NCBI GenBank assembly: GCA_903970145.1
Contig: CAJCHO010000011.1
Location: 34,357-98,356, forward strand
Direction of reading: 5' to 3'
Source: Mycobacteriaceae bacterium
GTDB taxonomy: Bacteria > Pseudomonadota > Gammaproteobacteria > Burkholderiales > Burkholderiaceae_D
DNA: 64,000 nucleotides
The number at the start of each line of letters is the position of its first letter. Within the stretch, counting starts at the first letter, position 1. The position numbers were made by a program, and so were the translations under genes. The notes beneath the pieces were generated by a model. The model made no database searches. It was not told the DNA's origin and saw only the letters and a list, made by a program, of their open reading frames with translations. This document shows positions 13,304-21,755 of this stretch, in pieces.

Positions 13304-14032
13304 TTAACCCTCTACCCGTTGCCACTGTGCCACTCCGAGCACGCGCGTCGGGCTTGTCGAACCACTGGCCGGTTCGAGCGAGAGCCCGAGCAGCGCTGCG
13401 CTGCGCAGGGCGGCGAGATCGGGAGGCGTCACCACCGTCCCGGGACGTAGCAGCGCTGCCGGCACGAGTCCGGCCGGATGCATGGAATCATCGGCCGCCC
13501 GTGCGGTCCACAATTCAAGCGCTTCGCTGTCGGCCACCACCAGATCCTTGTCAAGTACGGTCAGGCGCGCCGCTCTGGCGTCAGCGGCGATGACGAGCAT
13601 TGCCACCGCCCGTCCACTCTTGGGTTCGATAAACGTCGCCGCATAACTGACCGCAGGCGCAGCTTGCTTCGCGCCGGGAATCAGGCCCGGGTTGTTCAGA
13701 AGGCCGATCGCGAGCACGGCAAGTGAGAGCGCGGCGATGGCGCCGGTGCGCCAGAAGGCCAGGTTTACCCACCAGCCAGGCCGTGAATGCGGCGCGGCCA
13801 GCGCCGGGATGCGACGAACTAACCCCGACCAGACTCGCGCCGGTACGGCTACGCTCGGAATATCCTCGGCCAATGGTGCCAGGCCGTCCTGCCAGTGGGC
13901 AACCAGCGAGCGCAAATGCGCATCGTGCGCGAGATGGGTCTCAAAGCGGCGGCGCGCTGCCCCGCGCAGGGTCCCGAGCACGTACTCGCTCGCGAGGCGC
14001 TGGCGCAGTTCGGCTTTTCCAGTGAGCTGCAT
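13304..14032 (-). CDS. RskA-type anti-sigma factor
   Basis: A 242-residue membrane-anchored anti-sigma factor. The N-terminal 90 residues form an anti-sigma helical domain (LASEYVLGTLRGAARRRFE near 13) without a zinc-binding HxxxCxxC. One membrane segment lies at about 98-113, and the periplasmic C-terminal RskA domain includes YAATFIEPKSGRAVAMLVIA. Family knowledge: such proteins hold an ECF sigma factor until proteolysis or oxidation releases it. It begins 6 bp after the stop of the ECF sigma gene, so the two form an operon and a regulatory pair. The inducing signal cannot be read from the sequence. Confidence 0.87.
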   Translation of the reverse strand: MQLTGKAELRQRLASEYVLGTLRGAARRRFETHLAHDAHLRSLVAHWQDGLAPLAEDIPSVAVPARVWSGLVRRIPALAAPHSRPGWWVNLAFWRTGAIAALSLAVLAIGLLNNPGLIPGAKQAAPAVSYAATFIEPKSGRAVAMLVIAADARAARLTVLDKDLVVADSEALELWTARAADDSMHPAGLVPAALLRPGTVVTPPDLAALRSAALLGLSLEPASGSTSPTRVLGVAQWQRVEG

Positions 14033-14038
14033 GGCCGC

Positions 14039-14614
14039 TCAGACGCCCGACGCGCTGGTGTGGGCGAGGCACTCGCGCAGCTTCGAGAGGCCACGACGAA
14101 TCCAGGTCTTGACGGTTCCGATCGGCACCTGCATGGCATGCGCCAGTTCCGAATGCGAAAGTCCCTGGAAGTAGGCAAAGGCAATCGCCTGGCGCTGGCC
14201 AGCCTCCAGGCGCGCCAGGCACACCTTAAGCAAGGCTGCATCCTCGGAGACGAGCAGGCGCGCTTCCGGTCCCGGACGCTCGTCGGTCAGCGTTGCCGCG
14301 AGCTCGTCGTCCAGTTCCACCTCAGCGCGGTCGCCGCGCCGCAGATAATCGAGGCAACGGTTGCGCACAATGGTAATCAGCCAGGTCATGGGCGCCGACA
14401 ATGCGGCGTTGTACCCGGCGGCTCCATTCCAGATATTGACAAATGCGTCCTGCACGACGTCCTCGGCTATTACCCTGTCTCTCAAGATACGTAAGGCAAC
14501 ACCAAACAGTTTCGCCGCGGCACGATCATAGAGTTCACGATAGGCGCGGGTGTCACCCAGGCCGACCGCGCCGATGAGTCGTAGCAATTCTTCTTTTTCG
14601 TCTGAATTTGCCAA
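14039..14614 (-). CDS. ECF RNA polymerase sigma factor (SigK-like)
   Basis: An alternative sigma-70 factor of the ECF group, 191 residues. Region 2 spans about 20-90 with DVVQDAFVNIWNGAAGYN and the region-2.4 stretch MTWLITIVRNRCLDYLRR. Region 4 spans about 125-180 with the helix-turn-helix LSHSELAHAMQVPIGTVKTW. The start codon is TTG at 14612-14614. Pairing with the downstream RskA-type anti-sigma gene (6 bp apart) places it in the SigK/RskA-like class. The pair probably controls its own promoter, but no ECF-type promoter was recognised in the short gap upstream (14615-14690). Confidence 0.92.
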   Translation of the reverse strand: MANSDEKEELLRLIGAVGLGDTRAYRELYDRAAAKLFGVALRILRDRVIAEDVVQDAFVNIWNGAAGYNAALSAPMTWLITIVRNRCLDYLRRGDRAEVELDDELAATLTDERPGPEARLLVSEDAALLKVCLARLEAGQRQAIAFAYFQGLSHSELAHAMQVPIGTVKTWIRRGLSKLRECLAHTSASGV

Positions 14615-14690
14615 TTTTGCCCAGTCCGCGTGGATCTACCCATCAATCAAGTGCCACATTCTATCGGCCTGCATGAGGCGAAAGCGTGAC

Positions 14691-15899
14691 TTATATCACC
14701 CCGGCGGCGCGCAGCTTGTCGCGTTGCGAGGCATCATAGCCCAGGGATTCGAGAATTTCGTCGGTATGTTCTCCAAGTCCCGGTCCGAGCCAGCGCGTTT
14801 GGCCGGGTGTAGCCGACAGGCGCGGTACGATTCCCGGCAGCGTCAGTGCTGCGCCGTCGCCTAGCGTGTGGGTCTCGAACATGCCGCGCGCCTGGAACTG
14901 CGCATCGTCGACCATGTCAGCCACACTATAGATCCGGCTCGCCGGAACTGCGGCCGCAGTGAGCAGATCGAGCACGTGCGAAATCTCATGCTGCCCGGTG
15001 AATTCCGCGATGGCGGCGTCAATCTCGCCAACCCGTGCCACGCGGCCGTCGTTGCGTGCAAGCGCCTCGTCGTCTGCCAGATCCACGCGACCGATCGCCC
15101 GCATCAAGCGCTTGAAGATCGCGTCGCCATTGCCGGCGATGACAATGCTCTGCCCGTCGCGGCACAGGTAGGTGTTGGAGGGAACGATTCCGGGCAAGGC
15201 GCCACCAGTGCGCTGGCGCACTTCGCCGAACATCGCGAATTCGGGCACCATCGATTCCATCATGTTAAATACCGCTTCGTAGAGCGCCACATCGACCATC
15301 TGACCGACGCCGCTCTTGCGCCCTCCGGTTCGGTCCCGGTGGTGTAGCGCCATCAGGGCACCGATGACGCCGTGCAGTGCCGCAATCGAATCGCCGATCG
15401 AGATGCCGATGCGCACGGGCGGCCGATCCGGATAGCCGGACACAAATCGTATGCCGCCCATCGACTCGGCTATGGCTCCGAAGCCGGGACGCTCTCTCAT
15501 CGGTCCGCTCTGCCCATAGCCCGACAATCGGACCATGATGGCCGCCGGATTGGCGGCCTTGATGTCATCAAAGCCAAGACCCCACTTCTCAAGGACGCCC
15601 GGACGATAGTTCTCGACGATGATGTCGGCCTCGACTGCGAGTCGCATGGCGATCTCGCGGGCGCGCTCGTCAGCAAGATTGAGTGTCAGCGACTTTTTGT
15701 TGCGCGCCTGGACATACCACCACAGCGAGGTACCTTCATGAAGCAAGCGCCAGTGTCGCAGGGGATCGCCGGCGCCCGGTGCCTCAAGCTTGATGACCTC
15801 AGCCCCGAACTCGGCCATCAGGCGCGTACAGAACGGCCCTGCGATCAGAGTTCCAAGTTCCAGAACCTTGACGCCCGCCAGGGCCCCCGCCGAGAGCAT
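14691..15899 (-). CDS. CoA-transferase family III (CaiB/BaiF type)
   Basis: Moves coenzyme A between carboxylic acids, as formyl-CoA, carnitine and benzylsuccinate CoA-transferases do. From the ATG at 15899 it is 402 residues, the family's usual length. A longer frame to 16058 overlaps the upstream gene and lacks conserved sequence. N-terminal LAGVKVLELGTLIAGPFCTR is the family hallmark. The conserved acyl-aspartate region follows in MDV-like form around AEADIIVENYRPGV. The gene starts 5 bp after the stop of the aldo-keto reductase gene, so the two are cotranscribed. The substrate is unknown. Confidence 0.9.
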   Translation of the reverse strand: MLSAGALAGVKVLELGTLIAGPFCTRLMAEFGAEVIKLEAPGAGDPLRHWRLLHEGTSLWWYVQARNKKSLTLNLADERAREIAMRLAVEADIIVENYRPGVLEKWGLGFDDIKAANPAAIMVRLSGYGQSGPMRERPGFGAIAESMGGIRFVSGYPDRPPVRIGISIGDSIAALHGVIGALMALHHRDRTGGRKSGVGQMVDVALYEAVFNMMESMVPEFAMFGEVRQRTGGALPGIVPSNTYLCRDGQSIVIAGNGDAIFKRLMRAIGRVDLADDEALARNDGRVARVGEIDAAIAEFTGQHEISHVLDLLTAAAVPASRIYSVADMVDDAQFQARGMFETHTLGDGAALTLPGIVPRLSATPGQTRWLGPGLGEHTDEILESLGYDASQRDKLRAAGVI

Positions 15900-15904
15900 C
15901 GGAG

Positions 15905-16876
15905 CTATTCGGCGTGCTCGCCCACGAGCGCTTCGATACGCGCCTTGAGAGCCGCATCTATGCGGGGCGCGAGCTGGCTTGCCGCGAGATTTTCGGTGAG
16001 CTGCTCGACGCGCGTGGCGCCGGTGATAACGGTGCTCACGCGCGGATTCTTGAGGCACCAGGCCAATGCCAGTTGCGCCATGCTGGCGCCAAGCTCGGCG
16101 GCAATCTTCGCTATCTCGGCGACGATGGCGTTCTTTTGCTCATCGAGCAGCGACTCCTTCAGAAATGCATAGTTGGCAAGCGTCGCACGGCTGCCAGCCG
16201 GGGCACCACTGCGGTACTTGCCGGTCAGAAGGCCCGAGGCGAGCGGACTCCAGGTTGTCAGGCCAAGACCGATGTCCTCATAGAGCCGTGCATACTCCTG
16301 CTCGACGCGTTTTCTGTAAAACAGGTTGTACTGCGGCTGCTCCATGACGGGCTTATGCAGGTGATGGCGCTCGGCGATGTCCCAGGCGGCACGGATCTCC
16401 GCGGCGCTCCACTCCGACGTTCCCCAATAGAGCACCTTCCCGGCACTGATCATGTCGTGCATCGCCCAGACCGTCTCCTCGATCGGCGTGTGCGGATCGG
16501 GACGATGGCAAAAAACCAGGTCAATGAATTCCAGGCCGAAACGCCTGAGCGATCCATCGAGCGCATGGCGCAGGTATTTGCGGTTCAGAGTGTTGCGCTC
16601 GTTGGGGCCCTTCTCGAGACCCCAGTAGAACTTGGTCGAGACGATATAGCGCTGGCGCGGCCAGCCAAGTTCCTTGATCACTGCACCCATGATGGTCTCG
16701 GACTGGCCCAACGCATAGACCTCGGCGTTGTCAAAGAAATTGACGCCCGCGTCGTATGCGGCAGCCATGCATTCGCGCGCCGCGCGCGTGTCCAATTGAT
16801 TGCCGTAGGTCACCCACGATCCGTAGGAGAGTTCGCTGACTTTCAGGCCCGAGCGGCCCAGACGACGATATTCCAT
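15905..16876 (-). CDS. Aldo-keto reductase (Kv-beta/YghZ-like)
   Basis: NADPH-dependent oxidoreductase with a TIM-barrel fold, 323 residues. It opens with [20 protein letters not shown]. The catalytic residues are in [14 protein letters not shown] (Asp and Tyr near 50-55), the Lys in IVSTKFYWG (near 82) and the His in [12 protein letters not shown] (near 124). The C-terminal cofactor-binding stretch is [15 protein letters not shown]. Similarity is closest to the voltage-gated potassium channel beta-subunit branch. No channel subunit is nearby, so a metabolic role, perhaps with the CoA-transferase downstream, is the simplest inference. Confidence 0.9.
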   Translation of the reverse strand: MEYRRLGRSGLKVSELSYGSWVTYGNQLDTRAARECMAAAYDAGVNFFDNAEVYALGQSETIMGAVIKELGWPRQRYIVSTKFYWGLEKGPNERNTLNRKYLRHALDGSLRRFGLEFIDLVFCHRPDPHTPIEETVWAMHDMISAGKVLYWGTSEWSAAEIRAAWDIAERHHLHKPVMEQPQYNLFYRKRVEQEYARLYEDIGLGLTTWSPLASGLLTGKYRSGAPAGSRATLANYAFLKESLLDEQKNAIVAEIAKIAAELGASMAQLALAWCLKNPRVSTVITGATRVEQLTENLAASQLAPRIDAALKARIEALVGEHAE

Positions 16877-16900
16877 GAACTTGATCCTTGTGTTAGTGGT

Positions 16901-17503
16901 TTAGGTCTCGCGCCGGTCGAGCACGGCCTGGGCAAGGGTACCAGCGTCGACATATTCAAGCTCGCCGCCGATCGGCACGCCGCGAGCCAGCCGCGACACG
17001 CGCAGTTTGCGTGCCTTGAGCATCTCGCCGATGTAGTGGGCGGTCGCCTCGCCTTCGTTGGTAAAGTTGGTAGCAAGAATCACCTCCGCCACGACGCCGT
17101 CGGCGGCGCGCTGGGCCAGTTTTTCCAGATGGATTTCGCGCGGACCGATCCCGTCAAGCGGTGAGATCCGTCCCATCAGAACGAAATACAATCCGCGGTA
17201 GGTGAGCGTCTGCTCGACCATCAGCTGGTCAGCCGGCGTCTCGACGACGCACAAGAGGCTGCGATCGCGCCGCTCCGAAGCGCAGGTCTCGCAGATCTCG
17301 TCTTCGGTAAAAGTATTGCACAGCGCGCAATGCTGGATGCGCCGGGTGGCGTCGGCAAGCGCTCCTGCGAGCCGCTGCGCGCCTTCGCGGTCGTGCTGCA
17401 GCAGATGGTAGGCCATGCGCTGCGCGGATTTCGGCCCGACTCCGGGCAGGCAGCGCAGGGCTTCGATGAGGGCTTCGAGACTGGAGGGAGCTTTCATGGG
17501 CAA
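16901..17503 (-). CDS. recR: Recombination mediator RecR
   Basis: RecR works with RecO and RecF to load RecA at single-strand gaps. The 200 residues match E. coli (201). A helix-hairpin-helix lies in [20 protein letters not shown] (about 17-36), a four-cysteine zinc finger in [16 protein letters not shown] (about 57-72), and a Toprim domain from about 80 to 175. An ATG two codons downstream is an equally good start. In most proteobacteria recR follows ybaB in a dnaX-ybaB-recR operon. Here prfC lies between them on the other strand, so recR must use a promoter in 17504-17901. Confidence 0.97.
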   Translation of the reverse strand: MPMKAPSSLEALIEALRCLPGVGPKSAQRMAYHLLQHDREGAQRLAGALADATRRIQHCALCNTFTEDEICETCASERRDRSLLCVVETPADQLMVEQTLTYRGLYFVLMGRISPLDGIGPREIHLEKLAQRAADGVVAEVILATNFTNEGEATAHYIGEMLKARKLRVSRLARGVPIGGELEYVDAGTLAQAVLDRRET

Positions 17504-17901
17504 TTGCGTAGGCTTGACCTGATTCTACATGGGCCGGGACAGCCCCCTGCCCGTGGCGGCCAATCTTTCAACAGGCACTTGAGCCTTGCCTGCGCAATGT
17601 GGTCTCGCACGACGTCTTCCGTAAGCAATGCGCGGCCGATGCCCCTGCACCGACGTTTAAAGCCTTACTGTCGTTCGCTCGGCAGTCGAAAGCCCGGATA
17701 CGCAAACGCACCGGCGATCTTGTCGCAGTCGCCAGCCGATACACCGGCACCGCGTGCCGTTGAATACCAAAGACTTTGCACTTGCGCTTGCAGTCGACGG
17801 TCGACTAGACTGCCGGCGGCTCCAGGCGCGATGTGCAACGGTGCTCTGAGCACACTGGATAATGGGTAGCTGGCTGTGTACATATTGGGGGTTAAGTTCT
17901 G
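17504..17901. other. 398-bp divergent intergenic region (recR / prfC)
   Basis: No convincing gene was found. Short frames here lack start signals and family resemblance. The stretch should contain divergent promoters for recR (minus) and prfC (plus). No strong consensus boxes could be picked by eye, and the sequence close to the prfC start (TGTGTACATATTGGGGG at about 17874) is only a possible -10/leader. Confidence 0.5.
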
Positions 17902-19521
17902 ATGGCGGACGGTTCAATCGCAGAGCAAGTCAAACGGCGAAGGACTTTTGCCATCATTTCCCACCCGGATGCGGGCAAGACGACGCTCACCGAAAAGCTG
18001 CTGCTTTTCTCCGGTGCGATCCAGATCGCCGGTAGCGTCAAGGCGCGCAAGGCAAGTCGCCATGCCACCTCGGACTGGATGGAAATCGAGAAACAGCGTG
18101 GAATCTCGGTTGCCAGTTCCGTCATGCAGATGGAATACCGCGACTTCGTCATCAACCTGCTCGATACGCCGGGTCACCAGGACTTCTCGGAGGACACCTA
18201 TCGGGTCCTGACGGCAGTCGACGCTGCGCTGATGGTCATCGATGCCGCCAACGGCATCGAGGCGCAGACGCTGCGCCTGATCGAGGTGTGTCGGGCGCGC
18301 GGCACGCCGATCATTACTTTTGTCAACAAGCTCGATCGCGAAGTGCGCGAGCCGCTCGATCTGCTCGACGAGATCGAACGCGCGCTCGGCATGACGGGAG
18401 TCCCCTTCACCTGGCCAGTTGGCATGGGCAAGTCCTTTGGCGGGGTCTTTGACCTGCGCACGCAGGGGATGCGGGTCTTTAAGCCCGGCTCGGACCGCGC
18501 CAACAGCAGTTTCGAAGTACTCGCCGGCCTCGACAATCCGACCAGCAACGAACGCTTTGGCACGGCCTTTGCGAAGGCGCGCGACGAGATCACCCTCCTT
18601 CGGGACGCAAGCCCGGAGTTTTCGCGCGATGAGTTCCTGAACGCGCAGCAGACCCCCGTCTTCTTTGGTTCGGCGATCAACAACTTCGGCGTTCAGGAGG
18701 TGCTTGACGCAGTCGTTGATCTCGCCCCGGCACCGCTGGGCAGGCCGGCGATCCAACGCTTTGTAGAGGCCAGCGAAGAGCGTCTGACAGGGGTGGTATT
18801 CAAGATCCAGGCGAACATGGATCCGGCCCATCGCGACCGCATCGCATTCGTGCGCCTGTGCTCGGGACGTTTTACGCGCGGCATGCCGCTGCGCGTGGTG
18901 CGTTCGGGCAAGACCATCAAGCCCAATACGGTAGTGACTTTCCTGTCGCAGCGGCGCGAGCTCGCCGACGAGGCCTACGCGGGCGACATCATCGGCATCC
19001 CCAACCACGGCACCCTGCAGCTGGGCGACACCCTGACCGAAGGAGAATCCTTGCAATTTACCGGCCTGCCATTCTTCGCCCCGGAGATATTCCAGGCGGT
19101 CGAGGTGGCGGATCCGCTGCGCAGTAAACAATTGCGCCAGGGCCTCGAGCAGCTCGGCCAGGAGGGTGCGATCCAGGTATTTCGGCCCCATGTCGGCGGC
19201 GCCCTGCTGCTCGGTGCAGTCGGCCAGCTACAGTTCGAGGTGGTGGCGCACCGTCTGGAGCACGAGTACAACGTTGCGGCACGCATGCTGCCCACGCGCC
19301 ACACCCTGGCACGCTGGATCACCAGCGCCGATGAACGCGAGTTAAAGCGCTTTATCGATTTCTATCCGCAACGGATCGCGTTTGACGCGGTCGATGCGCC
19401 GACCTATCTCGCGGCACACAGCGCCGAGCTGCGCGTGGCCGAGAGCGAATGGCCGGGGATCCGCTTTCATGCGCTGCGCGAGCACGCCGGACTGGTATTT
19501 CAGTCGAGCCTGCGCGCTTAG
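17902..19521 (+). CDS. prfC: Peptide chain release factor 3
   Basis: RF3 is the GTPase that recycles RF1/RF2 from the ribosome after peptide release. The 539 residues match the family (529 in E. coli). G1 lies in ISHPDAGKTTLTEKLLLFSG (near 19), the switch region in KQRGISVASSVMQ, G3 in LLDTPGHQDFSEDTYR (near 92), and G4 NKLD near 147; elongation-factor-like domains II and III follow. It is transcribed against both neighbours: it diverges from recR and ends 1 bp before the convergent ybaB stop. It therefore separates genes that normally form one operon. Confidence 0.97.
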   Translation: MADGSIAEQVKRRRTFAIISHPDAGKTTLTEKLLLFSGAIQIAGSVKARKASRHATSDWMEIEKQRGISVASSVMQMEYRDFVINLLDTPGHQDFSEDTYRVLTAVDAALMVIDAANGIEAQTLRLIEVCRARGTPIITFVNKLDREVREPLDLLDEIERALGMTGVPFTWPVGMGKSFGGVFDLRTQGMRVFKPGSDRANSSFEVLAGLDNPTSNERFGTAFAKARDEITLLRDASPEFSRDEFLNAQQTPVFFGSAINNFGVQEVLDAVVDLAPAPLGRPAIQRFVEASEERLTGVVFKIQANMDPAHRDRIAFVRLCSGRFTRGMPLRVVRSGKTIKPNTVVTFLSQRRELADEAYAGDIIGIPNHGTLQLGDTLTEGESLQFTGLPFFAPEIFQAVEVADPLRSKQLRQGLEQLGQEGAIQVFRPHVGGALLLGAVGQLQFEVVAHRLEHEYNVAARMLPTRHTLARWITSADERELKRFIDFYPQRIAFDAVDAPTYLAAHSAELRVAESEWPGIRFHALREHAGLVFQSSLRA

Positions 19522-19522
19522 G

Positions 19523-19849
19523 CTAGAAGGGCAGCTTAAAGCCGGGTGGCAACGGCAGGCCCGCAGTCGCTCCGGCCATTTTTTCGGCACTGAGCGCCTC
19601 GGCACGGCGCACCGCATCGTTGATCGCGGCGGCGACCAGATCCTCGAGCATCTCGCGATCATCGGCCAGCAGCGACGGATCGATCTGCACACGGCGCACG
19701 TCGTTCTTGCAGGTCATCACGACCTTGACGAGGCCAGCGCCCGATTGACCCTCGACCTCGATCTGGGCCAGGGAGTCCTGGATCTTCTTGAGATTGTCCT
19801 GCATCTGCTGGGCCTGCTTCATCAGACCGGACAACTGGTTCTTCATCAT
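19523..19849 (-). CDS. ybaB: YbaB/EbfC family nucleoid-associated protein
   Basis: Small dimeric DNA-binding protein, 108 residues (109 in E. coli). It opens with an alpha-helical [20 protein letters not shown] and continues with the beta-strand core [19 protein letters not shown] and the helix [20 protein letters not shown]. It lies 42 bp downstream of dnaX, the conserved pairing. The proline-rich C-terminus ([12 protein letters not shown]) is typical. The next gene on this strand would normally be recR, but convergent prfC intervenes 1 bp away. Confidence 0.96.
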   Translation of the reverse strand: MMKNQLSGLMKQAQQMQDNLKKIQDSLAQIEVEGQSGAGLVKVVMTCKNDVRRVQIDPSLLADDREMLEDLVAAAINDAVRRAEALSAEKMAGATAGLPLPPGFKLPF

Positions 19850-19891
19850 TGCTCACACTCCACGGTATCTGGATGGTTCACTAAGTCGATC

Positions 19892-21562
19892 TCAGGGCGT
19901 CGGCTTGATCGAGCCCGGCACAATGGTCGCGCCAAAGTCCTTGACCAGCGCCTTGACAAAGGGGTCGGTCTGGATGGCGTCGACCGCCTGCGCCTGGCGC
20001 TTGCTGCGTTCGTCTTCGTCGCGGCGCGCGACGGTCGTGCCCTGGACCGATCCGACCTGTGCGGCGAGCTGGATCGGACGGCCAAAATGCTCGCGCAGGG
20101 CGAGCTTGAGTTTCTCCAGGGCGCCCGCGTCCAGGAGCGTGCGGATCGGCACGCGCAGCTCGATCTTGTCGCCGCCAAACGCGACCAGTTCGGCTTGCTG
20201 TACCAGCTGGCGCACCAGACCCGTCACTTTGAGCTGTGCCGCAAGGGCTATCCAGTCGCCGTCGAACTCGAGAGCCTGACGACGCTCGACGATCGGTGCT
20301 GCCGGCGCCACGACAGCCTCTCGCGATCCCGCTGCGCGCGCCACGCTCACCGCGGCCGGCTCGGTCGCACGCGGTGCATTGACGGGCGGCGCAGCACGCA
20401 CGCCAGGCGCGGCAGGCTGCGCGCGTGCGCCCGCAAGTCCCGTCGCCTGCGTCCCACCTGCGGCCAGTGGCCGGAATGCCAGCATGCGCAAGAGCGTCAT
20501 CGTGAAGCCCGCATACTCGTCGGGGGCGCGTTCGATGTCGGCGCGACCGCGATTGCAGATCTCGTAAAAAAGCTGGATCTGCTCGGCAGGCAGGCTTGCC
20601 GCAAAGCGCTCGACCGCTGCGCTGTCTTCCCAGTCGCTTGAAACCGTTCCCGGCACCACCTGTACGAGGGCAATCCGGTGCAACAGACTCGAGAGATCCT
20701 GCAGCGCGGCGCGCAAGGACAGGCTGCGTTGAACCAGTTCATCGGCGATCGCAAGCAGGCTCGCACCCTCATTGGCCGCGAGCGCATCGACGATACGTAT
20801 CAGGTAAGTCTGGTCGAGTGCCCCCAGCATGGTGCGTACTGCAGCCTCCGAGAGTGCACCCGCATCGTAGGCGATCGCCTGGTCGGTCAGGGAGAGTGCG
20901 TCGCGCATGCTGCCATTGGCTGCGCGACCCAGGAGTGCCAATGCACCGGGTTCAAAGGCAATTTCCTCGGCGGTGAGCACCTTGTGCAAGTGCTCCGCGA
21001 TTTGCGCGGGCAGCATTTGCTTGAGATTGAACTGCAGGCAGCGCGATAGCACCGTCACCGGAATCTTTTGCTGATCGGTCGTCGCGAGTATGAATTTGAC
21101 GTAGTCGGGCGGCTCTTCGAGTGTCTTGAGCATCGAATTGAAGGCATGCGAACTCAGCATGTGCACTTCGTCGATCATGTAGACCTTAAAGCGCGCGTTG
21201 GCAGGCGAGTAAACGGCCTGCTCCAGTAGCTGCGCCATCTCGTCGACCCCACGATTCGAGGCGGCGTCCATTTCAAGATAATCGACAAAGCGTCCCGCAT
21301 CGATTTCAAGGCAGGGTTGGCAGACGCCGCAGGGATGCGCCGTGACATCGCCCTTGCCATCGGCTCCGATGCAATTGAGGGACTTCGCGAGAATTCGTGC
21401 CAGGGTGGTTTTGCCGACGCCCCGCGTTCCGGTGAACAGATAGGCGTGGTGCAGCCTCTTGTGCTCGAGCGCATGACTTAGCGCACGCACCACATGTTCC
21501 TGTCCTACGAGGGACTCGAAATTCTTCGGGCGCCACTTGCGCGCTAGCACCTGATAGGACAT
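19892..21562 (-). CDS. dnaX: DNA polymerase III subunit tau (DnaX)
   Basis: DnaX is the clamp-loader ATPase that organises the replisome. The 556 residues show domain I with YLFTGTRGVGKTTLARI (Walker A near 45), the zinc-binding cysteines around CGVCQPC (near 78), Walker B/DEAH-like VYMIDEVHMLSSH and the sensor region SRCLQFNL. Domains II-III follow, then an alanine/proline-rich linker (about 370-430) and a tau-specific C-terminal domain. The A AAA AAG frameshift heptamer used in E. coli to make gamma was not found near the expected site. 4.5S RNA lies just upstream and ybaB downstream. Confidence 0.96.
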   Translation of the reverse strand: MSYQVLARKWRPKNFESLVGQEHVVRALSHALEHKRLHHAYLFTGTRGVGKTTLARILAKSLNCIGADGKGDVTAHPCGVCQPCLEIDAGRFVDYLEMDAASNRGVDEMAQLLEQAVYSPANARFKVYMIDEVHMLSSHAFNSMLKTLEEPPDYVKFILATTDQQKIPVTVLSRCLQFNLKQMLPAQIAEHLHKVLTAEEIAFEPGALALLGRAANGSMRDALSLTDQAIAYDAGALSEAAVRTMLGALDQTYLIRIVDALAANEGASLLAIADELVQRSLSLRAALQDLSSLLHRIALVQVVPGTVSSDWEDSAAVERFAASLPAEQIQLFYEICNRGRADIERAPDEYAGFTMTLLRMLAFRPLAAGGTQATGLAGARAQPAAPGVRAAPPVNAPRATEPAAVSVARAAGSREAVVAPAAPIVERRQALEFDGDWIALAAQLKVTGLVRQLVQQAELVAFGGDKIELRVPIRTLLDAGALEKLKLALREHFGRPIQLAAQVGSVQGTTVARRDEDERSKRQAQAVDAIQTDPFVKALVKDFGATIVPGSIKPTP

Positions 21563-21627
21563 GTCGGGAGGAGACCGGGGGTGGCGATGGTTGGGATTCT
21601 AGGCGATTACACGGGCGTCACGCCGGA

Positions 21628-21650
21628 CCGGCTCGCACAAGGCGAGCCGG
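21628..21650 (-). terminator. Hairpin terminator after 4.5S RNA
   Basis: A perfect 9-bp stem (CCGGCTCGC / GCGAGCCGG) with a 5-nt loop directly follows the 3' end of the SRP RNA on the minus strand. No long U-tract follows, so termination is inferred from stem strength and position. It may also serve as a 3' processing stop. Confidence 0.7.
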
Positions 21651-21736
21651 GACCTCGGCACTTGCAGTTTGTGACTATGGCTGCTTCGTTCCCGACCTGA
21701 CCAGGTTTGCCACGCCGCAATGCGAGGGGGCCCGCC
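21649..21736 (-). ncRNA. ffs: 4.5S signal recognition particle RNA (bacterial small SRP)
   Basis: The minus strand carries the universal SRP apical hairpin: GGTCAGGTCGGGAACGAAGC followed by AGCC at plus-strand 21679-21702. This is the Ffh M-domain binding site with its GGAA-type tetraloop region and symmetric internal loops. The ends pair as GGG..CCTCG with CGAGG.CCC, closing a rod of about 88 nt. The RNA partners Ffh for cotranslational targeting to FtsY at the membrane. It sits between addA and dnaX with a strong hairpin behind it. Exact ends are estimated to within a few bases from the pairing. Confidence 0.92.
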
Positions 21737-21755
21737 ATTTGCGATTCTACCCGAT

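Noticed and set aside
17914..19191. Long open frame antisense to prfC (425 codons)
   Set aside because: It mirrors the codon pattern of prfC, has no family resemblance, and long antisense frames are expected in GC-rich coding sequence.
19892..21562. Programmed frameshift site for a gamma form of DnaX
   Set aside because: The A AAA AAG heptamer was not found. The only homopolymer noticed is CTTTTTTAC in coding sense near 20570, which is not the known signal; slippage there remains possible but unsupported.
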